This document shows positions 16,345 to 23,889 of a stretch of 37,131 bases of DNA, in pieces. The position numbers were made by a program, and so were the translations under genes. Below the pieces are notes generated by a model. The model was not told where the DNA came from and made no database searches. It worked only from the letters and a program-made list of their open reading frames with translations. Origin of the DNA: Paracoccaceae bacterium (GTDB lineage: Bacteria > Pseudomonadota > Alphaproteobacteria > Rhodobacterales > Rhodobacteraceae); contig JASJDQ010000008.1 of the NCBI GenBank assembly GCA_030065075.1, forward strand, positions 1-37,131, given 5' to 3'. How positions within the stretch are numbered: the first letter of the stretch is position 1; each line of letters begins with the position of its first letter.

Positions 16345-17652
16345 ATGGCCCAGACAGCAGACGCAATCATCATCGGCACCGGCGTCATCGGCGCGGCGAC
16401 GGCCTTCGAACTGGCCAAGAAGGGTATGAAGACCCTCAGCGTCGACCGAACGCGGATGGCCGGACAAGGCTCCACCGCCGGGTCTTGCGCGATCATTCGC
16501 ATGCATTATTCCACCTTCGACGGCACGGCGTTTGCATGGGAAGGCTATCACTACTGGCGCGACTGGGCAGATCACCTTGGATTAGGTGCGGGCCACGAGT
16601 TGGCGAAGTTCATCGAATGCGGCTGCATGGTGATGAAGACCGAACAGAACGGGCACCTTGCAAAACACATTGAAAACAGCCGCGCGCTGGATATTCCGCT
16701 GGAAGAGTGGGGGCCGGAGGAGATCAGGAGCCGCCTGCCAGTATTCGATCTGGACCGGTTCTTCCCTGTGAAGCGCCAGGACGAGCCGGGGTTCGGCGAA
16801 CCCACCGGCGGCGCGCTTGAAGGGGCCGTCTTCTGGCCCAATGGCGGTTATGTCACCGACCCCGCACTGTCGGCGCAGAACCTGATGGATGCGGCGCAAC
16901 TGCATGGCGCAACGATCCGCATGGGTGTCGAGGTGACGGACATCCTGAAGGCAGGCGGAAACGTCAAAGGCCTGAGACTGTCGGACGGCGAGGAGCTACA
17001 CGCCCCCGTCGTTATCAACGTGGGCGGCCCCGGCTCGGTCTACCTCAACCAGATGGCCGGTGTGACGGACGAGATGACGATCACCACCCGCCCGCTTCGG
17101 CAGGAAGTCGTCCACGTCCCCGCGCCTGAGGGCTTCGACTATGAAAATGACGGCCTCGTGGTCAGTGACAGCGATATCGGCTGCTATTCCCGCCCCGAAC
17201 ACGGGAACCACATCCTCGTGGGCTCCGAAGACCCGCCCTGCGACACCCATATCTGGACGGACAGCGACACCGACTATGACCGGAACTTCACCGATCAGTG
17301 GACGACACAGGCCATGCGCTATGGCCAGCGCGTGCCGAGCCTCGCCATCCCCAGCCAAACGCGCGGCGTCGTCGATCTGTACGACGCCTCGACGGACTGG
17401 ATCCCGATCTATGACAAGTCGTCGCTCGGCGGCTTTTACATGGCCTGCGGCACGTCCGGGAACCAGTACAAGAACGCACCGATCGCGGGCAAGATGATGG
17501 CCGAACTGGTGGACTACTGCGAGGCGGGGAACGACCACGACACCGCGCCGCTCCAGTTCCGCCTGCCCTATATCGGCCGCGTCATCGACGTGGGCTTTTA
17601 CAGCCGCAAGCGCGAGATCAACGAGGAATCCAGTTTCTCCGTCTTGGGCTAA
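16345..17652 (+). CDS. FAD-dependent amine/amino-acid oxidoreductase (DAO family)
   Basis: 435 residues, soluble. The N-terminal FAD-binding fold shows ADAIIIGTGVIGAATAFELA (GxGxxG at about 11-16), and FAD contact loops are visible in GQGSTAGSCAIIRMHYS and GTSGNQYKNAPIAGKMMAEL near the C-terminus. The layout is that of DAO-type flavoenzymes such as the sarcosine oxidase beta subunit, dimethylglycine dehydrogenase and D-amino acid dehydrogenase, which oxidise secondary amines or amino acids. No folate-binding domain and no partner subunit gene is adjacent, so the substrate and electron acceptor remain open. It appears to be a single-gene unit between topA and the sco genes. Confidence 0.85.
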   Translation: MAQTADAIIIGTGVIGAATAFELAKKGMKTLSVDRTRMAGQGSTAGSCAIIRMHYSTFDGTAFAWEGYHYWRDWADHLGLGAGHELAKFIECGCMVMKTEQNGHLAKHIENSRALDIPLEEWGPEEIRSRLPVFDLDRFFPVKRQDEPGFGEPTGGALEGAVFWPNGGYVTDPALSAQNLMDAAQLHGATIRMGVEVTDILKAGGNVKGLRLSDGEELHAPVVINVGGPGSVYLNQMAGVTDEMTITTRPLRQEVVHVPAPEGFDYENDGLVVSDSDIGCYSRPEHGNHILVGSEDPPCDTHIWTDSDTDYDRNFTDQWTTQAMRYGQRVPSLAIPSQTRGVVDLYDASTDWIPIYDKSSLGGFYMACGTSGNQYKNAPIAGKMMAELVDYCEAGNDHDTAPLQFRLPYIGRVIDVGFYSRKREINEESSFSVLG

Positions 17653-17674
17653 GTCCTGCGCCGCGGTGCAGCGA

Positions 17675-17703
17675 TTGACTTTGCGGAAGGGCAGAGGCAT
17701 CAA
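17675..17703 (+). promoter_or_regulatory. Possible promoter of the sco operon
   Basis: TTGACT (17675-17680) is separated by 17 bases from CATCAA (17698-17703), in the 77-bp gap in front of scoA. The -35 is good and the -10 poor (three of six matches). Confidence 0.3.
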
Positions 17704-17729
17704 ACGCGCAACGCGAGGAGTTGGTGCCG

Positions 17730-18434
17730 ATGAAGAAAATCTATGCAAACGCGACCGAAGCGCTCGACGGGCTTCTGCGCGATGACATGTTGATCGCAGC
17801 GGGCGGATTTGGCCTTTGCGGTATTCCCGAGCTCTTGTTGCAGGCCATCAAGGACAGCGGCGTCAAGAACCTGACGTTCGCTTCCAACAACGCGGGCGTG
17901 GATGACTTCGGGATCGGCATCCTTCTTCAGACCCGTCAGGTCAGCAAGATGATCTCGTCCTATGTCGGTGAGAACGATGAATTCATGCGCCAGTATCTGG
18001 CGGGCGAGTTGGAAATCGAGTTCAACCCGCAAGGCACGCTGGCCGAACGCATGCGTGCCGCCGGTTGCGGTATCCCAGGGTTTTACACCAAAACCGGCGT
18101 GGGGACCCAGGTGGCAGAGGGCAAGGAGCACAAGGACTTTAACGGCGAAACCTATGTGCTGGAAGAAGGCATCTTCGCCGATCTTTCGATCGTGAAAGCC
18201 TGGAAGGCGGACGAGACCGGCAACTGCATCTTCCGCAAGACCGCGCGGAACTTCAATCCGCCCGCTGCTATGTGCGGTCAGGTGTGTGTGATGGAGGTCG
18301 AGGAAATCGTGCCGGTGGGCTCGCTTGATCCCGACCACATTCATTTGCCGGGCATCTATGTTCACCGCCTGATCCAAGGGACGCACGAGAAGCGCATCGA
18401 GCAGCGCACTGTCCGCCAGCGCGAGGAGGCCTGA
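17730..18434 (+). CDS. scoA: 3-oxoacid CoA-transferase subunit A
   Basis: 234 residues. The CoA-transferase signature 1 is present as DDMLIAAGGFGLCGIPE, and FASNNAGVDDFGIGIL, GAGCGIPGFYTKTGVGT-like and FRKTARNFNPPAA segments match succinyl-CoA:3-ketoacid CoA-transferase subunit A. The enzyme moves CoA from succinyl-CoA to acetoacetate, for ketone-body or polyhydroxybutyrate-derived carbon use. I chose the ATG at 17730 with GAGGAG nine bases upstream; TTG and GTG codons just before it are less likely. It is followed after one base by a small unknown gene, then scoB. Confidence 0.95.
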   Translation: MKKIYANATEALDGLLRDDMLIAAGGFGLCGIPELLLQAIKDSGVKNLTFASNNAGVDDFGIGILLQTRQVSKMISSYVGENDEFMRQYLAGELEIEFNPQGTLAERMRAAGCGIPGFYTKTGVGTQVAEGKEHKDFNGETYVLEEGIFADLSIVKAWKADETGNCIFRKTARNFNPPAAMCGQVCVMEVEEIVPVGSLDPDHIHLPGIYVHRLIQGTHEKRIEQRTVRQREEA

Positions 18435-18435
18435 G

Positions 18436-18669
18436 ATGACCGACCACCTCGTCGATGCCGACGCCGTCGAGCACATCGCCAAGCGCGCGGAAACCTATCT
18501 GCACCTGTCCCGGCGCGTTTGCGTGGACTTCTTCGGCCCGGAAGCCGCGCATGACCATGTCATGACCATCGCGACCGTGGCGTCGATGATGGCAACGCTC
18601 GAAAACGCAGAGATCGCTGCATCTGCGCAGGACAAACTTACCGAACTTCTTGAAAAGGGAGATGCCTGA
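18436..18669 (+). CDS. Unknown 77-residue protein between scoA and scoB
   Basis: 77 residues, beginning MTDHLVDADAVEHIAKRAE and ending KLTELLEKGDA. It looks all-helical and mildly acidic, without signal peptide, membrane helix or cysteine cluster; histidines are frequent in the first half. I do not recognise a family. The start follows the scoA stop by one base and its stop overlaps the scoB start (TGATG), so it is very likely translated as part of the operon. It could be a small accessory subunit or regulator of the CoA-transferase, but that is inference from position alone. Confidence 0.75.
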   Translation: MTDHLVDADAVEHIAKRAETYLHLSRRVCVDFFGPEAAHDHVMTIATVASMMATLENAEIAASAQDKLTELLEKGDA

Positions 18670-19292
18670 TGCCTTGGGATCGGAACCAAATGGCGGAACG
18701 CGCCGCGCAGGAGCTTGAAGACGGCATGTACGTGAACCTGGGCATCGGCATCCCGACGCTCGTGGCCAATTATGTGGGCGACAAGGACATCACGCTGCAA
18801 TCGGAAAACGGCATGCTGGGCATGGGTCCCTTCCCGTTTGAGGGCGAGGAAGACCCCGACCTCATCAACGCCGGCAAGCAGACGATCACGGAAATGGACC
18901 GTACGGCCTATTTCGACAGCGCCACCAGCTTCGGGATGATCCGGGGCGGCAAAATCGCGGCCGCGATCCTAGGCGCGATGGAAGTCGCCGAAAACGGCGA
19001 TCTGGCAAACTGGATGATCCCGGGCAAACTGGTCAAGGGCATGGGCGGAGCCATGGACCTTGTTGCCGGCGTCGGGCGTGTCATCGTGGTGATGGACCAC
19101 ACAAACAAGCACGGGCAAAGCAAGATCCTGAAGGAATGTACCCTTCCTTTGACAGGCAAGGGCGTCGTGGACCTGATCATCACCAACCTCGGCGTGCTCG
19201 AAGTGGGCCACAAGGGCCTGCACATCCTAGAGACGGCACCGGACGTGACCCGGGAAGACATCCGCGCCGCGACGGAAGCGAGGATTGTCTGA
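18669..19292 (+). CDS. scoB: 3-oxoacid CoA-transferase subunit B
   Basis: 207 residues. The catalytic glutamate lies in the signature LQSENGMLGMGP, and the early GMYVNLGIGIPTLVANY and later GGAMDLVAGVGRVIVVMDH are typical of subunit B. It forms the active site together with ScoA. The ATG at 18669 shares a base with the stop of the 77-residue gene. No clear terminator follows; the next gene starts 103 bp downstream, so the sco operon may end by another mechanism. Confidence 0.95.
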   Translation: MPWDRNQMAERAAQELEDGMYVNLGIGIPTLVANYVGDKDITLQSENGMLGMGPFPFEGEEDPDLINAGKQTITEMDRTAYFDSATSFGMIRGGKIAAAILGAMEVAENGDLANWMIPGKLVKGMGGAMDLVAGVGRVIVVMDHTNKHGQSKILKECTLPLTGKGVVDLIITNLGVLEVGHKGLHILETAPDVTREDIRAATEARIV

Positions 19293-19395
19293 AAGACCGT
19301 CCGGCACGAAATTGTCATGAAAATACCTACGGACTGTTCATAAACTGGAAACAGCAACAAATTTTCGCCTTAGTCTTTGAGTAGTTGTAAGTGCA

Positions 19396-20421
19396 ATGGC
19401 AATGACTGAAACGCCAAAGAATTCCCCTCGTGTACCCAACGCCGCGGCATCGCCGCGGCGTTGGCGCGATTTGGCACTGCTGATTGGCCTGGTCCTTCTT
19501 GTCGCTTTTGGCCTGTTCGGACTGGCAGCGGCCACAGGCTGGGAAGAGACCGTCGGCGCACTCAGAACGCTTTCATTGCGCGAGATGGCAATCCTTCTGG
19601 CCCTCAGTCTTGTGAACTACCTCTGCCGGGGCTTGCGCTGGCATATGTTCGCGACCCGGCTGGGGTTAATGACAGGCTTCCTTCAAAACATGCGGCACTT
19701 TCTGGGTGGCTTTGCCATGTCAGTGACCCCCGGCCGCGTGGGCGAGTTGGTGCGGATGCGGTGGATCCGTCGCGAGACCGGCTGGTCCTTTGAAAAGACC
19801 GCGCCGCTGGTGCTGGTCGACCGGGCCGCCGATCTGGCAGCCATGGCCATTCTGTTGGCGTTGTCACTGGCTTTTTCGGCTTCGGGCATCGCGCTTGGCA
19901 TTCCGGTCGCCCTTCTCGCCATAGCGGTCGCCATCGTCGCGACACGGCCCAAGCTGCTCCGATGGGTGGGCGACATTGGCCACATCGCCTCTCGCCGCGC
20001 CTTTCCACGCCTTTTCGTGCGGGTCAGGCGCGCGGCACAGTCCTTGAACGCCTTCACGGGACCAACCGTCATGATCCTTGCAGGCCTTGTCGGTGTCATA
20101 GGATGGTTGGCCGAGGGCTATGCATTTCATATGCTGCTGGTCTGGCTTGGCGCGGATATCGGGCTTTGGAAAGCGGTCGGCATCTTCATTTTCGCCACGC
20201 TCGCAGGCGGATTGACAGGCGCTCCAGGTGGTCTCGGCGGGGCCGAGGCGGCCATGGTGGCCCTTCTGGCGCTGGACGGCGTGCCGCTTGAAGTCGCGGT
20301 CCCCGCCACGTTGGTAATCCGCGTGACCACGCTTTGGTTCGCAATATTGATTGGGCTTATGGTTTTCCCAATGGCCGAAAGAGCATCGCAGAAGGCAAAA
20401 CATGCGCTGGAAAACAGTTGA
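19396..20421 (+). CDS. Flippase-like membrane protein (LPG synthase TM / UPF0104 family)
   Basis: 341 residues with about eight membrane helices. The sequence LCRGLRWHMFATRLG, then GGFAMSVTPGRVGELVRM, then LVLVDRAADLAAM is the signature of the lysylphosphatidylglycerol-synthase transmembrane / UPF0104 family. The conserved GGLTGAPGGLGGAEAAMVALL near 270-290 supports this. The catalytic acyltransferase domain of true LPG synthases is absent, so a role in moving or anchoring a lipid-linked substrate is more likely. It overlaps the DprE1-like gene by 20 bases, so it may flip the polyprenyl-phospho-sugar made by that pair. A Shine-Dalgarno sequence is weak; ATG 19402 is an alternative start. Confidence 0.85.
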   Translation: MAMTETPKNSPRVPNAAASPRRWRDLALLIGLVLLVAFGLFGLAAATGWEETVGALRTLSLREMAILLALSLVNYLCRGLRWHMFATRLGLMTGFLQNMRHFLGGFAMSVTPGRVGELVRMRWIRRETGWSFEKTAPLVLVDRAADLAAMAILLALSLAFSASGIALGIPVALLAIAVAIVATRPKLLRWVGDIGHIASRRAFPRLFVRVRRAAQSLNAFTGPTVMILAGLVGVIGWLAEGYAFHMLLVWLGADIGLWKAVGIFIFATLAGGLTGAPGGLGGAEAAMVALLALDGVPLEVAVPATLVIRVTTLWFAILIGLMVFPMAERASQKAKHALENS

Positions 20422-21712
20422 ATATTCCGGTTGGGGCCGGGTGCACAAGGCATCCGGCGACATGGCACGTCCCGAACGGGTCGCTGCCCTCCTCGATACC
20501 GTCAAGGCCGAGGCCGCACCAGCTTTGGGCATGCGTCGCAGCTATGGGGACGCCTGCCTGAATTCGGATGGCAAGGCCATCGACATGACACGGCTGGATC
20601 GCATCCTGGCTTTCGACGCTGAAACAGGGCTGGTCCACGTGGAAGCCGGTCTTCAGATCGGTGAACTCCTGAAGACCTTCGCGCCCAAGGGCTGGCTGCC
20701 ACCGGTTATGCCGGGCACGGGCTTCGCGACGATCGGCGGCGGGATCGCCATGGACGTCCATGGCAAGAACCACCACGGCGCCGGGTCCTTTGGCCAGCAC
20801 ATCACCGAATTCACCCTGGCAACGCCTGACGGCCCGAAGGTCGTCACCCCGTCGGAAGACGCGCTATTCAAGGCGACCATTGGCGGCCTCGGTCAGACGG
20901 GTCCAATCCTTTCGGCCAAGTTCAAGCTTCTGAAGGCCAAGGGCGACGTCATGGTCGTCACCGAGCGCCGTGTGAAGGACTGGGAGGAATTCCTGCCACT
21001 TCTCGACAACTCTGACGCGACCTACACTGTCGGCTGGATCGACGCGACCGCCTGGGGCGACAATCTGGGCCGCGGCATCCTCGAAGAAGCCGAAACCGGT
21101 GGCGGCCTTGTCCGCCCGGCCAAGCGAGGCAAAAAGGTCCCCATGGATGCGCCGGGCTTCGCGCTTTCGCCCCCGGTTGTCCGCAGCTTCAACGCCGCCT
21201 ATTGGCGCAAAGTCCCCGCCAAGGGACGCACTGTCGTCAAACCGATCGACGATTTCTTCTTTCCCTTGGACAAAATCCGTGACTGGAACCGGCTTTATGG
21301 CAAGGCAGGGTTTCACCAGTTCCAATGCGTGGTGCCTGTGTCCGAGGCCGAGGCCTTGCGCGAGATGATGGAAAAGATCGCGCGCTCCGGGCTTGCCTCG
21401 CCCTTGGCAGTGTTGAAGCGCATGGGACCGGGACGCGCCGGCTATATGTCCTTCCCGATGGAGGGCTACACGCTGGCGCTCGATTTCCGGAACAATGACA
21501 AGGCCGAGCGTCTGATCCTCAAGCTGGAAGACATGACTATTGCCGCAAAGGGACGCATCTACCTGGCGAAGGACGCCCTCGCCCGCTCTGCCAATATCGC
21601 GGCGATGTACCCAGAACACGCCGAATGGCTGAAGGTCGTCCAGGAAATGGACCCCGAAGGCACTTATACAACGGACATCATCCGCCGCCTGAAGTTGAGG
21701 GACCCGTCATGA
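20402..21712 (+). CDS. DprE1-like polyprenyl-phospho-ribose 2'-oxidase
   Basis: 436 residues. An N-terminal FAD-binding (PCMH-type) domain shows MRRSYGDACLN, PGTGFATIGGGIAMDVHGKN and HHGAGSFG, with H120 matching the flavin-contact histidine of mycobacterial DprE1. The C-terminal oxidase domain has GPGRAGYMSFPMEGYTLALD and IYLAKDA, with K390 matching the catalytic lysine (K418 in M. tuberculosis). DprE1 oxidises the 2'-OH of decaprenylphospho-ribose to a keto intermediate, which DprE2 then reduces to the arabinose form. A359 occupies the position of mycobacterial C387. The ATG at 20402 fits the family start. Overlaps with both neighbours mark a coupled operon. Confidence 0.88.
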   Translation: MRWKTVEYSGWGRVHKASGDMARPERVAALLDTVKAEAAPALGMRRSYGDACLNSDGKAIDMTRLDRILAFDAETGLVHVEAGLQIGELLKTFAPKGWLPPVMPGTGFATIGGGIAMDVHGKNHHGAGSFGQHITEFTLATPDGPKVVTPSEDALFKATIGGLGQTGPILSAKFKLLKAKGDVMVVTERRVKDWEEFLPLLDNSDATYTVGWIDATAWGDNLGRGILEEAETGGGLVRPAKRGKKVPMDAPGFALSPPVVRSFNAAYWRKVPAKGRTVVKPIDDFFFPLDKIRDWNRLYGKAGFHQFQCVVPVSEAEALREMMEKIARSGLASPLAVLKRMGPGRAGYMSFPMEGYTLALDFRNNDKAERLILKLEDMTIAAKGRIYLAKDALARSANIAAMYPEHAEWLKVVQEMDPEGTYTTDIIRRLKLRDPS

Positions 21713-22446
21713 GCCAGACCTGGATCATTCTTGGCGCCACCTCGACGATTGCGCGCGCCTTTGCCCGCATGGTTGCGACGCGGGGCGACGGTGTCGTGCT
21801 GGCCGGCCGCGATATGGCCGAACTGGAAACCATTGCCGCGGATTGCGGTATCCGGGGTGCGCAGCTGGCCGAAGCGATCCGCTTCGATGCCCGCGACCCC
21901 GCCAGCTTCGACCCCATCTTGGAGCGCGCCAAGGCGCTTGATGGCACGATCAGCGCGGCGGTTTTTGTGGGCTCCATGCCGCCACAGGAGGAAATCGACG
22001 CCGACCCCTCGTTGGTCGATGGCACCATCACCGACAGTTTTGCCGGTCCGGCCCGGTTCCTGACGGCCCTCGCCCCCCTCCTTGAGGACCGTGGCAAGGG
22101 CACAGTCGTTGGCGTCGGCTCTGTCGCAGGCGACAGGGGGCGCTTGGGTAACTATGTCTATGGGTCCTCCAAGGCAGGGTTTCACGCCTATCTCTCGGGC
22201 CTCAGGAACCGTCTGGGGCGCTCGGGCGTGCATGTGGTGACGGTCAAGCCCGGCACGGTGGATACGGCCATGACATGGGGAATGGACAAGCTGCCATTCC
22301 TCGCGCAGCCGGAAAAGGTCGCGGGTGACATCCTGAGAGCAGCCGACAAGAAGAAGGACATACTATATACACCCTTCATCTGGTGGCCTGTCATGACGAT
22401 CATCCGCGCCATCCCGGAGCGGATCTTCAAGAAGATGCAGATTTAG
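21709..22446 (+). CDS. DprE2-like short-chain dehydrogenase
   Basis: 245 residues, an SDR enzyme. The cofactor loop is WIILGATSTIARAFAR and the catalytic YxxxK is Y151-K155 in NYVYGSSKAGFHAYLSGL, with the serine in VGVGSVAG. The unusual GATS cofactor loop and the YGSSKAG context match DprE2, which reduces the 2'-keto sugar on a polyprenyl phosphate with NADH. The ATG at 21709 overlaps the DprE1-like stop (ATGA); the frame is open further upstream without similarity. A hydrophobic C-terminal stretch (PFIWWPVMTIIRAIPERIF) may bind the membrane. Its stop overlaps the stop of the convergent lytic transglycosylase gene. Confidence 0.85.
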   Translation: MSQTWIILGATSTIARAFARMVATRGDGVVLAGRDMAELETIAADCGIRGAQLAEAIRFDARDPASFDPILERAKALDGTISAAVFVGSMPPQEEIDADPSLVDGTITDSFAGPARFLTALAPLLEDRGKGTVVGVGSVAGDRGRLGNYVYGSSKAGFHAYLSGLRNRLGRSGVHVVTVKPGTVDTAMTWGMDKLPFLAQPEKVAGDILRAADKKKDILYTPFIWWPVMTIIRAIPERIFKKMQI

Positions 22447-23318
22447 TTCGACGCCGCTCTGCGAACGAAGACACAACCGTCGCTGATAAGCTGCGGGCGC
22501 GTCAGGCAAAGCCCGCGCGCCACATTCCAGGCTGCCAGGACCTTTGGCACATAGGCGCGTGTCTCGCGGAAAGGCGGCACGCCGCCGTGCTTGGCAACTG
22601 CCCCCTCGCCCGCATTATACCCGGCCAGCGCCATGACAGGGTCCTTGTTGAACTCGTCCAGCAGCCAGTCCAGATAGGCAACGCCGCCTGCTATGTTCAT
22701 CTTTGGGTCAAAACTGTCGGACACCGCAAAACGCTCGGCCGTCGCGGGCATCAGCTGCATCAAGCCCTCTGCCCCTGCACTGCTGATCGCATCCGGCCGC
22801 CCGGCGCTTTCGATCGCGATCACTGCAAGGACAAGCGCCGGGGACACATCCGTCCCGATCGTGCTGGCCAGGATATCCACGCCATGGGATTCCACGATCC
22901 TCTGAAGCATATCGAGGCGCGGTGTGTCGACACGAAGCGCATTCTGGCGGATCGCGTTGATGGCAAGTTCGAACCGCGCCGCTGGATCAAGCCCCAGGGC
23001 TGGCGAGACGTCCTCCCAATACCAATCGTATGCAGATGGGGGCAGCGCCTCCGGAGGCGGCTGCAAGGCAGCCTCGGGGCGCGGATCGCCCGGGCGACGC
23101 GGTTCGGCCCCCGGCGTAATGCGAAAGACTTCCTCGTTGGGGTCGATCTGGACGGTGATGCGCCTGCCCGCGCCCGCGCCCGGTGGTGCGACACGTTTGA
23201 ACGTGAAATCACCGCCCGCCTGTGCCGTGGAAGGCGTCTGCGCCAACGAATAAGTCGCCAGAACTGCTAAAAGCCCTGAAACCAAAAGGAATCGCAACTT
23301 CTTGTGCATCTTGCCCAT
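22443..23318 (-). CDS. Lytic transglycosylase (SLT domain), exported
   Basis: 291 residues. The N-terminal signal peptide ends near TYSLAQ (residue 27), followed by a proline-rich linker and a C-terminal SLT domain. The catalytic glutamate is E170 in VIAIESAGRP; SSAGAEGLMQLMPATAERF and ALAGYNAGEGAV complete the family motifs. It cleaves peptidoglycan to anhydromuropeptides in the periplasm. Such enzymes are often encoded near secretion or pilus systems to open the cell wall; the tad locus begins next to it on the other strand. Two starts are possible, ATG 23318 or ATG 23309, differing by three residues. Confidence 0.93.
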   Translation of the reverse strand: MGKMHKKLRFLLVSGLLAVLATYSLAQTPSTAQAGGDFTFKRVAPPGAGAGRRITVQIDPNEEVFRITPGAEPRRPGDPRPEAALQPPPEALPPSAYDWYWEDVSPALGLDPAARFELAINAIRQNALRVDTPRLDMLQRIVESHGVDILASTIGTDVSPALVLAVIAIESAGRPDAISSAGAEGLMQLMPATAERFAVSDSFDPKMNIAGGVAYLDWLLDEFNKDPVMALAGYNAGEGAVAKHGGVPPFRETRAYVPKVLAAWNVARGLCLTRPQLISDGCVFVRRAASN

Positions 23319-23443
23319 AATTCTTTGTTCATGCTCTGGGCAGAAACTTTGCAGAACTCCCCGGCAGAGGCCAGCCAGAATTGGGCGCATTGTTCCTGCA
23401 ACGCGAAAAGTCATGCGTTTCAGCGTCTATTAGTCGGTGTGAT

Positions 23444-23453
23444 CAGACGGTAT
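23444..23453 (+). repeat. Direct repeat CAGACGGTAT, first copy
   Basis: CAGACGGTAT occurs here and again at 23619-23628, 175 bp apart in the pilin promoter region. Here it runs into TATTTT (23451-23456), which could be a -10 element. It is preceded by TGAT. Confidence 0.45.
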
Positions 23454-23494
23454 TTTTCATCTAAACCTATTAATTACAATATGTTAGATGGAAA
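23454..23494. repeat. Inverted repeat CATCTAA / TTAGATG
   Basis: The arms are CATCTAA (23458-23464) and TTAGATG (23484-23490), perfect over seven bases and 10 of 11 when extended outward, around an AT-rich 19-base centre. Candidate operator for the pilin promoter. Confidence 0.45.
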
Positions 23495-23605
23495 TTCGGG
23501 AAATCGCAGATCCGATGGAAAATTGTACGACCGACGCCAAACTCTCGCCCAATTTGAAGTGCCTTATGCGTCTCATGCCAAAGCGGCACTCGATCAGATG
23601 TGAGA

Positions 23606-23631
23606 GGCTGATCAGCCGCAGACGGTATGAT
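23606..23631 (+). promoter_or_regulatory. Palindrome and -10-like element before flp1
   Basis: GGCTGATCAGCC (23606-23617) is a perfect 12-bp palindrome. The second CAGACGGTAT copy follows at 23619 and runs into TATGAT (23626-23631), five of six matches to a -10 box, 35 bp before the pilin ATG. No good -35 hexamer lies at the right distance, so an activator or an alternative sigma factor may be used. Confidence 0.4.
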
Positions 23632-23660
23632 GAAACTGAGCGTGCTCTATGGAGGGACAC

Positions 23661-23873
23661 ATGAAACTTTTTGACTTTATCAATGACGAATCCGGTGCGG
23701 TCACCGTTGACTGGGTTGTTCTGACTGCTGCTATCGTTGGTCTCGGCATCGCCGTTCTGACCTCGGTTCAGGGTGGTACGACCTCGCTGGCCAACAAGAT
23801 CTCGTCGAGCCTGGCAAACGCCCAGATCCAAACGCTGGACGGCCTGGCAACGATCGGTTCGACCACTCCGTAA
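23661..23873 (+). CDS. Flp-type IVb pilin 1
   Basis: 70 residues. A short charged leader MKLFDFINDESG ends in the glycine cleaved by the prepilin peptidase, followed by AVTVDWVVLTAAIVGLGIAV, the hydrophobic stem that polymerises, and a short C-terminal tail ending TIGSTTP. The +5/+6 pair is Asp-Trp instead of the Glu-Tyr of classical Flp pilins. This would be the structural subunit of the Tad (Flp) pilus used for surface attachment. The ATG at 23661 follows GGAGGGACAC; an in-frame ATG at 23649 is less well placed. It is the first gene of the tad locus. Confidence 0.88.
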   Translation: MKLFDFINDESGAVTVDWVVLTAAIVGLGIAVLTSVQGGTTSLANKISSSLANAQIQTLDGLATIGSTTP

Positions 23874-23889
23874 TCGGAGAAAACGGTAA

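Larger units (their letters stand above)
23319..23660. promoter_or_regulatory. 342-bp regulatory region in front of the tad pilins
   Basis: No gene is seen here. The stretch separates the lytic transglycosylase gene (minus) from the first pilin (plus) and is clearly AT-richer than its surroundings between about 23440 and 23530. It holds a 10-bp direct repeat, an imperfect inverted repeat and a perfect 12-bp palindrome, listed separately. A GGAGGGA ribosome-binding site (23650-23656) precedes the pilin ATG. Confidence 0.6.

Noticed and set aside
19293-19395. Possible promoter (TTGTCA near 19312) for the flippase-DprE operon
   Set aside because: No -10 hexamer at an acceptable distance; the 103-bp gap shows no other clear signal.
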